A stretch of 64,000 nucleotides of DNA from Candidatus Eisenbacteria bacterium (GTDB lineage: Bacteria > Eisenbacteria > RBG-16-71-46 > SZUA-252). Below are positions 25,926 to 34,044 of the stretch, piece after piece (position 1 is the first letter of the stretch; every line of letters begins with the position of its first letter). A program made the translations under genes and the position numbers. Under the pieces are notes generated by a model. It was not told the origin of the DNA. It saw only the letters and a program-made list of their open reading frames with translations, and made no database searches. The stretch is from positions 110,119 through 174,118 of the forward strand of contig VBOZ01000010.1 in NCBI GenBank assembly GCA_005893305.1, written 5' to 3'.

Positions 25926-26915
25926 GTGCGCCCCGGCCGTCTCGCATTCCTCGCGGTCGCCCTGCTCGTCGCGGTTCCTTCCACGGGACGCTCCCAAGCG
26001 CTCCAGATCCAGAGCCTCCAGTTCCCGACGACCTCGGTCGTCGGCCCCTGGGTCACCTATCGCGTCCGAACCCAGTCCCGCGCCCTGACCCCCCGCGACT
26101 ACACGCAGCGCGTCGCGATCGTTGGTCGGGAGAAATACCGCGGCAAGGACGGCTTCTGGGTGGAGCTCAAGACCGAAGGGTTGTCTTCCGGCAAGCGGAT
26201 CGAGAGGGGCTTCTTCACGATCATCAATACGGCCGACGATTACAAGAACCGGCCGGGAGAAATGGCCGATCTCCCGCCGGATTCGTTTCCGCCCCCGATG
26301 CCGCCGAGGGTCCGCCTCGTCCGCTACCAGGTGCTCACGTCGGGCGGAAAGCTCTACGAATACCCGGTGGGCGGCGGCGCCGAGGCCAGGGCGGGAAGCG
26401 ATGTCGGCACGTTGGAGCTCTTCGAGTACGACTCCTCCGTGCCGCCCATGACCGAGAGCCTGGGCCCGGATACGCTTCGGATCGGGCGCCGCGTCGTTCC
26501 GACCGTTGTCGAGAGGACGCGGCGTGTCGGCTCGGACAGCTGGCCGGATCCCAGCGACAGCGCGTACATCATGCACCCCATTCTGACCCAGAAGTATTGG
26601 CGGAACTCGGCGGTCCCGATCACCGGCTTCGCCCGCTCGCTGTTCCAGGTCACGATGGAGCGGGCGCCCGCGCCCACGCGGGACAGCACGGCCGCGTCCG
26701 GTGGGGAGCCGGGCGGCGCCGTGTTCCGACGCCAGCCGCCCCCGGCTTGGATGGGGCGGTCACGCCCGGACAGCTCGGGCGCCGACACGGCACCGGTCAT
26801 CACGAAGACCGAGTTGGAGCTCATCGACCTAGGGGCCGACGCCGTGCCCGAAGTGACACAGTCGCCCGAGGAATCCGCTCCTCCGGGGGCCGGGTCCCCG
26901 GGACCGATCCGCTAG
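25926..26915 (+). CDS. Exported protein of unknown family, downstream of candidate selenoprotein
   Basis: A 329-residue protein with a clear signal peptide (LAFLAVALLVAVPSTGRSQA). The body is rich in beta-forming residues with repeated Tyr-Arg-Val patterns (VTYRVRTQSRALTPRDY), and a proline/glycine-rich tail follows from about residue 260. I recognise no family or catalytic motif. I use GTG 25926, one base after the cytochrome stop, because the signal sequence begins there; an in-frame ATG at 25887 inside the previous gene is less likely. Tight linkage suggests it works with the periplasmic cytochrome/phosphoesterase. Confidence 0.8.
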   Translation: MRPGRLAFLAVALLVAVPSTGRSQALQIQSLQFPTTSVVGPWVTYRVRTQSRALTPRDYTQRVAIVGREKYRGKDGFWVELKTEGLSSGKRIERGFFTIINTADDYKNRPGEMADLPPDSFPPPMPPRVRLVRYQVLTSGGKLYEYPVGGGAEARAGSDVGTLELFEYDSSVPPMTESLGPDTLRIGRRVVPTVVERTRRVGSDSWPDPSDSAYIMHPILTQKYWRNSAVPITGFARSLFQVTMERAPAPTRDSTAASGGEPGGAVFRRQPPPAWMGRSRPDSSGADTAPVITKTELELIDLGADAVPEVTQSPEESAPPGAGSPGPIR

Positions 26916-27061
26916 AGGCTCCGCCCCCGCCTAAGCCGCAGCGCCCGCGTCCGTCCCCTCAGAACCGTCCCTCCAGATCGCAGCCGCGCCTGCCGATACC
27001 GGAAGGGGTAATTCGGATCAGTCCGCTCGCGTCGATCCCGTCACAGGGTAGGGGGGACCGC

Positions 27062-28777
27062 ATGGCCCCAGGGGGACGAAAGCCGCTCGGGCAGTGTCTC
27101 GTGGAGCAGGGCCATCTCTCCGCGGAGGGGCTCGCGCGCGCCTTGGAAGAGCAGCGTCGCACCGGCGCCGCCCTGCGGGACATCCTCCTCAAGCTGGAGC
27201 TGGTCTCGGAGCGCGCGATCCTCGACTACTACGAGGACCAGCTCGGGATTCCGGTCATGGACTTGACGACCTACGCCCTCGAGCCCGACGTCGTGCGCCT
27301 CGTGCCCGAACGCGTCGCGCGGCAGTACCACGTGGTCCCCCTCTTCAAGATCGGGAACACGATCACCGTGGCCATGGCGGACCCGCTCGACTTCGTCGCC
27401 CTGGACGAGGTGAAGCAGAGCACCGGGCTCCAGGTGGACGTCGTGGTCTCCTCGGGCGCCCAGATCCGCGAGGCGGTGGAGCGCCACCATCCGGCCACGG
27501 GCGGGCTGGACCAGCTCGCGAGAGAGCACGGGCTGAAGCAGGCCGTGGCGGATATCGCGAGCGCCCGCCCCGAAGAGGACGGGCCGATCATCCGGTTCGT
27601 GAACACGATCGTCCAGCAGGCGCTCCGGGAGGGCGCCTCCGATCTGCACATCGAGCCCGACGAGGCGAGCTTCCGAATCCGCTACCGCGTGGACGGGGTC
27701 CTTCGCGAGGTGTCGGTCCAGACCAAGACGATCTACGCCTCGGTCGTCTCGCGGGTGAAGGTCATGGCGACCCTCGACATCTCCGAGCGGCGGCTCCCCC
27801 AGGACGGCCGGATCCGGATGAACCTGCTCGGGCGCGACCTCGATGTCCGCGTCTCCACGTTCCCGACGATCCACGGGGAGAACGTCGTGATGAGGATTCT
27901 CGACCGCTCGATCGCGCTGGTCGGCTTGGAGGAGCTGGGCCTCTCGCCCCAGCCGCTCGCGGTCGTGGCCCGCATGATCGAGCGCCCGAACGGGATCGTC
28001 CTCGTGACGGGCCCGACGGGGAGCGGGAAGACCACGACCCTCTACTCCTGCATTCAGCGGATCAACACCGTGGAGCGGAACATCGTGACGCTCGAGGATC
28101 CGGTCGAATACCACCTGGGCTCGATCCGCCAGACGCAGGTCGACCCCGACGTGGGGCTCACCTTCGCGCGCGGCCTTCGGGCGCTCCTGCGTCAGGACCC
28201 GGACGTGATCCTGGTAGGCGAGATCCGCGACGGCGACACCGCCGAGATCGCGGTGCGCTCGGCCCTGACGGGGCACCTCGTGCTCTCGACCCTCCACACC
28301 AACGACGCCTCGGGCGCGATCCCTCGCCTGATCGACATGAAGATCGAGCCGTTCCTTCTCTCTTCGGCGATGGTCGGCGTGCTGGCGCAGCGGCTCGTCC
28401 GCCGCGTCTGCGACAAGTGCAAGAAGCCGATCAAGCCCCCCGCCGAGCTCCTCGCCGAGCTGGGCATCGCGCGCGGCGAAGGGAAGTTCATGCACGGAGC
28501 GGGGTGCTCGGCCTGCTCCGGGACCGGGTACCGCGGACGCGTCGGAATCTTCGAGGTGCTCGAGGTGAACGACAAGGTTCGGGACCTGATCTCCTCCCGC
28601 GCGTCGGCCGAGGATCTCGCCCGCGCGGTCCGAGCCTCCGGCATGGGATCGCTGCGGGATGACGCGATCCAGAAGGCGGCCCAGGGCGCGACCACGCTGG
28701 AGGAGGCGCTCCGCGTGACCAACCCGGATGCCGTGTCGCTGGATCCAGGCTCATCCTCCGTCACGTACCCCTCGTAG
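27062..28777 (+). CDS. pilB: Type IV pilus extension ATPase PilB
   Basis: A 571-residue hexameric secretion ATPase. Residues 1-160 form the GspE/MshEN N-terminal domain (LGQCLVEQGHLSAEGLARAL). Walker A GPTGSGKTTTLYS is near residue 317, followed by the Asp box and Walker B ILVGEIRDGDTAEIA. The zinc tetracysteine CDKCKKP near 450 pairs with CSACSGTGY near 481. It powers pilus assembly from the cytoplasmic face. The ATG 27062 start follows a G-rich site (GGGGGGA). The 146 bases before it show no other feature. pilC begins three bases after it. Confidence 0.95.
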   Translation: MAPGGRKPLGQCLVEQGHLSAEGLARALEEQRRTGAALRDILLKLELVSERAILDYYEDQLGIPVMDLTTYALEPDVVRLVPERVARQYHVVPLFKIGNTITVAMADPLDFVALDEVKQSTGLQVDVVVSSGAQIREAVERHHPATGGLDQLAREHGLKQAVADIASARPEEDGPIIRFVNTIVQQALREGASDLHIEPDEASFRIRYRVDGVLREVSVQTKTIYASVVSRVKVMATLDISERRLPQDGRIRMNLLGRDLDVRVSTFPTIHGENVVMRILDRSIALVGLEELGLSPQPLAVVARMIERPNGIVLVTGPTGSGKTTTLYSCIQRINTVERNIVTLEDPVEYHLGSIRQTQVDPDVGLTFARGLRALLRQDPDVILVGEIRDGDTAEIAVRSALTGHLVLSTLHTNDASGAIPRLIDMKIEPFLLSSAMVGVLAQRLVRRVCDKCKKPIKPPAELLAELGIARGEGKFMHGAGCSACSGTGYRGRVGIFEVLEVNDKVRDLISSRASAEDLARAVRASGMGSLRDDAIQKAAQGATTLEEALRVTNPDAVSLDPGSSSVTYPS

Positions 28778-28780
28778 ACG

Positions 28781-29995
28781 ATGCCTTCGTTCCGCTACCG
28801 CGCAGTGAGCCCCGCGGGTCTCGCGCAGCACGGCCTCGTCGAGGCGCCGGACCTGGACCGGGCCGTCGAGCTGGTCCGCACCATGGGTCTGACGCCCGTC
28901 CGGATGGATTCGCAGACGGGCGCCGGCGAATCCAGGCCGTTCCCCCTCTTTCGCAAGCGGGTGGCGACACGCGACCTGATTCTCTTCACGCGCCAGCTCG
29001 AGACGATGCTTGAAGCGGGCCTGCCCCTCCTCTCCGCGCTCGAGACGCTCCACGAGCAGACCGCCCACCCCGAGCTTCGGCTCGCGATCGACCGGGTGCG
29101 CGCTGACGTCGAGCAGGGCGGAACGCTGACGGACTCCATGCGGCGCCATCCCTGGTGCTTTCCGAACCTCTACGCCAACCTCGTGCACGCCGGCGAAGAG
29201 GGAGGGTTGATCACGTCGATGCTGGACCGCATCGCGTCGCTCCTCGAGTACGCGGAGGAGACGGAGCAGCGGATCCGCTCGGCCACGTTCTATCCCGTGC
29301 TCATCGTGTGCGAGCTGGTGCTCGCGTTCGGGGTCCTGGTCAAATTCGTGCTGCCGCGATTCGCGTCGCTCTTCCGCAACCTGAACACCGAGCTCCCGCT
29401 CCCGACGCGCGTCCTGATCGGCACGAGCGACTTCGTCGACCGGTACTGGTACCTCTGCCTCGCCATGATCGGGGGCCTGGTCGTGGCCTGGGTCTTCTGG
29501 TACCGGACCGAGGACGCGCGGCGCCGCATCGACCGCTTCATTCTGACGATGCCGATCTTCGGCCCGATCTTCCTCAAGTCGATCGTCTCGCGTTTCGCAC
29601 GGGTGCTCGCCGCGCTCGTCGCGGGCGGGATCCCGATCGTCCAGGGCCTCGAGATCGCGCGGGGCTCCCTCGACAACCGCGCCATGGAAGAGGAGATCGA
29701 CCGGATGAAGGAGGGGTTGATGGCCGGCGAGGGGCTGGCGGAGCCGCTCCGGGGAAGCAAGATCTTCCCCCCTCTGGTCACCCGCATGCTCGCGGTGGGG
29801 GAGGAGACCGGATCGATCGACAAGATGCTCCTCCGGGTGGCCCGATATTACGATCAGGACGTCGATTACACGATCAAGAATCTCTCCACCGCGATCGAGC
29901 CGGTCCTTCTCCTCGTGCTCGGCGTGGCGGTCCTCTTCACCGCGCTCGCCGTCTTCCTCCCCCTCTGGAACCTGATGAACGCGTTCCGCCACTAG
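28781..29995 (+). CDS. pilC: Type IV pilus inner-membrane platform protein PilC
   Basis: A 404-residue platform protein with two GspF domains (about 70-190 and 270-395), each beginning with the family pattern (LFTRQLETMLEAGLPLLSAL; FARVLAALVAGGIPIVQGLE). Three membrane helices lie near 170-190, 222-242 and 375-397. It connects PilB motion to pilin insertion. It is co-transcribed with pilB. Confidence 0.95.
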   Translation: MPSFRYRAVSPAGLAQHGLVEAPDLDRAVELVRTMGLTPVRMDSQTGAGESRPFPLFRKRVATRDLILFTRQLETMLEAGLPLLSALETLHEQTAHPELRLAIDRVRADVEQGGTLTDSMRRHPWCFPNLYANLVHAGEEGGLITSMLDRIASLLEYAEETEQRIRSATFYPVLIVCELVLAFGVLVKFVLPRFASLFRNLNTELPLPTRVLIGTSDFVDRYWYLCLAMIGGLVVAWVFWYRTEDARRRIDRFILTMPIFGPIFLKSIVSRFARVLAALVAGGIPIVQGLEIARGSLDNRAMEEEIDRMKEGLMAGEGLAEPLRGSKIFPPLVTRMLAVGEETGSIDKMLLRVARYYDQDVDYTIKNLSTAIEPVLLLVLGVAVLFTALAVFLPLWNLMNAFRH

Positions 29996-30075
29996 GCGGC
30001 GCCGGATTTTGCATTCAAGAAAGGCCCTCCCGAAGCCGATTTGCTTGGAGTCAAGAAGCCCCGGTCGGTAGAGCG

Positions 30076-30102
30076 GCCCCCGGGGGCGGGGCCGGCTATA
30101 AA
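30076..30102 (+). promoter_or_regulatory. Possible pilA promoter region with palindrome
   Basis: A perfect 12-bp palindrome GCCCCCGGGGGC lies at 30076-30087, followed nine bases later by a TATAAA element at 30097-30102 and GGAGG at 30112-30116. No good -35 is present, so a regulator or another sigma factor may be needed. The 130-base gap suggests pilA has its own transcript. Confidence 0.4.
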
Positions 30103-30125
30103 AATTTTCTTGGAGGTTCGACGTT

Positions 30126-30512
30126 ATGGATCTGCATGGAAGGAAGTCCGAATCCGGGTTCACGCTGATCGAGCTTGTGATCGTCATCGTGATCCTGGGA
30201 ATTCTCGCCGCGGTTGCCATTCCCAAGTACGAGGACATGCGCGAGCAGGCCCGCGTGGCCACGATCCGTGGACAGCTGGGCTCGATGCGCTCCGCAATCG
30301 CAATCCAGTACGCACGGAACGCGCTCCTCGGTGCTGCCGCGTTTCCGACGCTGGACGGGACGATCTTCGCCGACGGCAACGTTCCGAAGGAGCCGGTGAC
30401 ACCGTCCAACGCCGTCAAGACGACGGCGGGCGTGAACAACGCGGGCGGCTGGCTGTACACGCAGGCGACGGGCATCGTGAAGGCGAATCTGAACGCCTAC
30501 TCGTCGTACTGA
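30126..30512 (+). CDS. pilA: Type IV major pilin PilA
   Basis: A 128-residue prepilin. The 11-residue leader ends ESG, and prepilin peptidase would cut before FTLIELVIVIVILGILAAVA with the required Glu at +5. The small C-terminal domain ends NLNAYSSY and has no cysteine pair. Polymerises into the pilus. It has its own spaced ribosome site and a G/C-rich hairpin after it, fitting high expression relative to neighbours. The peptidase gene is not in the window. Confidence 0.96.
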   Translation: MDLHGRKSESGFTLIELVIVIVILGILAAVAIPKYEDMREQARVATIRGQLGSMRSAIAIQYARNALLGAAAFPTLDGTIFADGNVPKEPVTPSNAVKTTAGVNNAGGWLYTQATGIVKANLNAYSSY

Positions 30513-30539
30513 GCGGGTCCCGGCGAAACAAGGCAATTC

Positions 30540-30561
30540 GGCGGCGCTCCGCGGCGCCGCC
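30540..30561 (+). terminator. GC hairpin after pilA, possible attenuator
   Basis: An 8-bp stem GGCGGCGC/GCGCCGCC with a 6-base loop and no T tract. It may stabilise the pilA mRNA end or give partial termination before the downstream glycosyltransferase and minor-pilin genes. Confidence 0.4.
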
Positions 30562-30606
30562 TCACCTAACCATTGGGGGACGCGCCCGGATCACCGGGCC
30601 GCACTC

Positions 30607-32619
30607 ATGCGCTGGACCCGCGCGGGGACAGAAAGCCTCGCCGCCGCGGCGATCGCGGCAATAATTTATGGGGGGACGCTCGCGCCGACGGTCGGCGCGG
30701 GCGACAGCGGGGAGCTTGTCCTCGCAGCCGACTCGCTCGGCATCGCTCACCCTCCGGGGTACCCCCTCTGGGTGCTTCTGGCACGGCTCATGGCTTCCGT
30801 CCCGATCGGGGACGTGGCGTGGAGGGTGAATGCCCTCTCCGCGCTCCTCTCGGCGGCGGCCGTGGGCCTGTTCTACCTCCTCGCGACGCGCGTCAAGCTT
30901 CCCAGGCTCCCGGCCGCGCTCGCGACGACCCTCTTCGCCGCCTGCACGATCGTCTGGCATTCGGCGGTCGAGGCGGAAGTCTACCCGCTCGCGACGCTCT
31001 TCTTCGTCCTCCTGGCTCTCCTCGCGCTGCGTGCCCGGTCCGGAGACGCGGCCGCTCCGCGAATCGAAGCCCTCTACTTCTTCGCCGCCGGCCTCGCCCT
31101 GATCGTGCACCAGACCCTGCTCTTCCCGGCCGCCGCGATGGGCGCTTGGGTCTGGGCCCGCGAGCCGCGGCTTGACCGCCTGGCGCGTCACGCCGCCTGG
31201 GCCGCGCTCGGATTCAGCGTCCTGCTCGTGATTCCCGTCCGCGCCGGCTCGGCGCCGCCGTTCTCGTGGGGCCACGAGGCGGGTCTATCGACGGCGCTCG
31301 ATCACCTGCTCCGGCGAAACTACGGTCCGCTCCAGCAAAACCCGCTTCGCGCCGACCTCCTCGTGTCCGACCTCGCGGGGATGGCGGCACGGGTGGCTGC
31401 CGCGGTGGGCTTGCCGGGCGCGCTCCTCGCCGCGGCCGGCCTCAACTCCCTCCGCCGCGCCGAGGGCGGGCTGAAGCTCGTGCTCGTCTCGGCGCTCACG
31501 GTGCCCGCCGCGCTCGCGATCGTCGTCGCGTTCGCGCCGGACGCGGAGCACTTCGCGCAGGTGGAGCCGTTCCTCGCGCCGGTCGCGGCCGCGCTCTGCC
31601 TGATCGCCGGGCTCGGCGCGGATTCGCTGCTTCGGGTCGGCCGCCCTGCGTGGCGGCCGGCGGCGATCGCGGCCATCGCCGCTTGCGCGCTCGTCACCGC
31701 GGCGCTCCATTATCGCGACTGCGACCGGCGCGGATTCCGCCTGGCGGAGCGCTACGGGCGGGACCTCCTTCGAGACCTTCCCAAGGGATCGACGCTCGTC
31801 CTCGACGGGGACAACGAGACGTTCCTGGCGGCCTACACGACGCGGCATGCCCACTTCCGGACGGACGTGGAGCTGGTCCATCGCCGCGGGTACATCTTCG
31901 GGGACCCGTACCACCTCCGCGGCGTGCCGCGCGGCAGGTGGGTCGAAATCGCCCATCGCGTCGATCTCGAGCGGCTCCGGGACTCGGGTCGCCCCGTCTA
32001 CTACGCGACGCCGCCCCTCGATCTCGAGGCCGCGGGCGTGAGGTTCATTCCCGCGGGGCTGGTCCATCGCGCGGTCCCTCCGCGCCGCGTTCGGCCGGGA
32101 CCGCCCACGCTCGCCAGCGACGACGCCCGCGCGCTCGCCCCATGGACGCCGCCCGCGGATTGGCCCAAGAGCTCCTCGCTCCTTCCCGGCGGTGCTCGGA
32201 GGTACGACTACGTCACCCGGAAGCTCGCGGTCAGCTATTCGGACGTCGCGGCGCGCTCACTCTGGAATCGAGGGCGACTGGAGGAGGCGTACCCGTGGTT
32301 CGTGGACGCGGCCGCCGTGGGGTTCGACAACGTCGGCGCGAGGCTGAATCTGGCGACCGCCGCCGCCGCGATCGGAAAGCCCGAGACCGCGCTCTCGGAG
32401 CTGCTCGCGGCGAGGAAGGTGGCCCCGACCGATCCCGAGCCGGTAGGCAGGCTCGCGGTCTTCCTCTCCGTTGCCGGCCGCCACCGGGACGCGGCCCTCT
32501 GCTTCGAGCGGGCCTATCGCATGATGCCGGTCCCGTCGCGCGCGTCGGACGCGGCACGCGCCTGGGCGCTCGCCGGGGACGAGGCGCGGGCGAAGAGCTG
32601 GAGAGGGCGGGCCGGATGA
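30607..32619 (+). CDS. DUF2723 GT-C-type membrane glycosyltransferase with C-terminal helical repeats
   Basis: A 670-residue polytopic protein. The start shows TLAPTVGAGDSGELVLAAD and GIAHPPGYPLW, the hallmark of DUF2723 (TMEM260/protein O-mannosyltransferase-like) proteins with a catalytic Asp in the first periplasmic loop. About ten membrane helices reach residue 370. The last 130 residues look like TPR helices (SLWNRGRLEEAYPWFVDAAA). Position inside the pilus locus, overlapping the next pseudopilin gene by four bases, suggests it glycosylates pilins or another exported protein. The sugar and target are unknown. Confidence 0.85.
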   Translation: MRWTRAGTESLAAAAIAAIIYGGTLAPTVGAGDSGELVLAADSLGIAHPPGYPLWVLLARLMASVPIGDVAWRVNALSALLSAAAVGLFYLLATRVKLPRLPAALATTLFAACTIVWHSAVEAEVYPLATLFFVLLALLALRARSGDAAAPRIEALYFFAAGLALIVHQTLLFPAAAMGAWVWAREPRLDRLARHAAWAALGFSVLLVIPVRAGSAPPFSWGHEAGLSTALDHLLRRNYGPLQQNPLRADLLVSDLAGMAARVAAAVGLPGALLAAAGLNSLRRAEGGLKLVLVSALTVPAALAIVVAFAPDAEHFAQVEPFLAPVAAALCLIAGLGADSLLRVGRPAWRPAAIAAIAACALVTAALHYRDCDRRGFRLAERYGRDLLRDLPKGSTLVLDGDNETFLAAYTTRHAHFRTDVELVHRRGYIFGDPYHLRGVPRGRWVEIAHRVDLERLRDSGRPVYYATPPLDLEAAGVRFIPAGLVHRAVPPRRVRPGPPTLASDDARALAPWTPPADWPKSSSLLPGGARRYDYVTRKLAVSYSDVAARSLWNRGRLEEAYPWFVDAAAVGFDNVGARLNLATAAAAIGKPETALSELLAARKVAPTDPEPVGRLAVFLSVAGRHRDAALCFERAYRMMPVPSRASDAARAWALAGDEARAKSWRGRAG

Positions 32620-33119
32620 GGGCGCCCGAGGGGTTCACCCTCTTCGAGCTGATCGTGGTGATGACCATCATCGGTATCACCGCGTGGGTAGCCTATCCCA
32701 AGTTCTTGACCCCCTTCAACGACATCAAGCTCGACGCGGCGGCGCGCCGCGTCGCGGCCGACCTTCGCTACGCGCAGAACCAGTCGATCGGAAAGCGCGC
32801 CGTGCACGGCGTCCTCTTCGAGCCTGGGGCGGCGCGCTACACGGTCTACTCCCCGACCACCGGGACCCCCGTGACGGATCCGGCCAATCGCGCGCGCCCG
32901 CTGCGGGTCGACTTCCTCGCCACCGGCGAATTCAAGGGCGTCACGATCACGTCCGCCGCGTTCGGGACGTCGCGCGGCGTGAGCTTCGACTACTTCGGCG
33001 TGCCCCGCGACACCGCCGGGGTCGAGCTCGCGGTGACGGGGCGGGTGATCCTCGACTACCAAGGCGGCGCGGACACGATCGACGTCACGCCCGGCACCGG
33101 GAAGGTGATCATCCGATGA
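32616..33119 (+). CDS. GspH/FimT-type minor pilin
   Basis: A 167-residue pseudopilin with a six-residue leader (MRAPEG) before FTLFELIVVMTIIGITAWVA, with Glu at +5. The body contains RRVAADLRYAQNQSIGKR, typical of GspH/FimT. It likely belongs to the priming tip complex of the pilus. Its ATG overlaps the DUF2723 stop, and its stop overlaps the next pilin start. Confidence 0.88.
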   Translation: MRAPEGFTLFELIVVMTIIGITAWVAYPKFLTPFNDIKLDAAARRVAADLRYAQNQSIGKRAVHGVLFEPGAARYTVYSPTTGTPVTDPANRARPLRVDFLATGEFKGVTITSAAFGTSRGVSFDYFGVPRDTAGVELAVTGRVILDYQGGADTIDVTPGTGKVIIR

Positions 33120-33526
33120 GGCGGCGCGGAGCTTCTCGGCCTCCCGCTCCCGGCTTCACGCTCATCGAGGTGGTGCTGATCATCGTCATCGCCGGCGTGG
33201 CGGTGCTGCCGCTCAGCATGCTCTTCGCCAACGCGTCGATCCGCTCCGGCGACGCCAGGAACGCGACCGTCGCGGCGCAGCTGGCCCAAGCGAAGATGGA
33301 GGAGATCGCGGCGGACAAGAACTCGCCGATGCGAGGTTTCGCGTACCTCGTCGCGGCGAACTACCCGGCCGAGAGCCCGGTGCCCGCGTTCTCGAACTAC
33401 AACCGCTCCGTCTCGATCGCACCGGACTCCACCTACGACGGCGTCACGTTCCGGACGGTGAGCGTGACGGTGAGCTGTCCCAACATCGCGCCGGTCACGG
33501 TGAGCACATGGTTCACGACCTATTGA
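33116..33526 (+). CDS. PilV-type minor pilin
   Basis: A 136-residue prepilin with leader ending APG before FTLIEVVLIIVIAGVAVLPL. The later segment AQLAQAKMEEIAADKNSP is typical of PilV/GspI proteins. It ends in a Ser/Thr-rich beta region. Overlaps both neighbours, so the minor pilins are made in a fixed ratio. Confidence 0.85.
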   Translation: MRRRGASRPPAPGFTLIEVVLIIVIAGVAVLPLSMLFANASIRSGDARNATVAAQLAQAKMEEIAADKNSPMRGFAYLVAANYPAESPVPAFSNYNRSVSIAPDSTYDGVTFRTVSVTVSCPNIAPVTVSTWFTTY

Positions 33527-34044
33527 CGCCCGCCGCGGCGCGGCGATCACGCGGGTTCACGATGATCGAGCTGGTCATCGTGATCGTCCTCGTCTCCGTC
33601 GCGGCGCTCGTCTTCTCGAAGATGTTCATCGAGGCGGTCCGCTCGTACGAATGGGTGGACGTCGAGAAGGAGAAGCTGCAAGAAGCGCGCTACGCTCAGG
33701 AGCGGATGACGAGGGAGTTCCGGCGCGTGCGCGACAACGTGAGCATCAACGCGGCGACGGCCACCACCTTCACGTTCGTGGACCGGGACGCGGCCACGAT
33801 CAGCATCTCCTGGAGCGGGGTCAAGGGCGCCGACCTGGTCTACACCAAGAACGGCACGGCCCGCGTCCTCGCCGCGGGGGTCGACTCGCTCGCGTTCGCC
33901 TACTGGAAGACGAACGGGACCACCGCGACGCCCGTCGTCTCGCCTTCCACGACCGACATCTGGCGTATCACGACCTATCTCCGCCTGGCGAAGGCCGGCC
34001 ACACCGTCGAAACGGTGGGGGCCGCCTACGTGAGGAGCCTGTGA
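33508..34044 (+). CDS. PilW/GspJ-type minor pilin
   Basis: A 178-residue prepilin. An unusually long 16-residue Arg-rich leader precedes FTMIELVIVIVLVSVAALVF, with Glu at +5. The family segment EARYAQERMTREFRRVRD follows. The start ATG 33508 lies 19 bases inside the PilV-like gene. Part of the same tip complex. Confidence 0.87.
   Translation: MVHDLLTPAAARRSRGFTMIELVIVIVLVSVAALVFSKMFIEAVRSYEWVDVEKEKLQEARYAQERMTREFRRVRDNVSINAATATTFTFVDRDAATISISWSGVKGADLVYTKNGTARVLAAGVDSLAFAYWKTNGTTATPVVSPSTTDIWRITTYLRLAKAGHTVETVGAAYVRSL

Noticed and set aside
30000-30060. Sigma-54 promoter for pilA
   Set aside because: A GG-10-GC arrangement exists near 30025-30040 but lacks the TGGCAC and TTGCA context, so I do not claim it.
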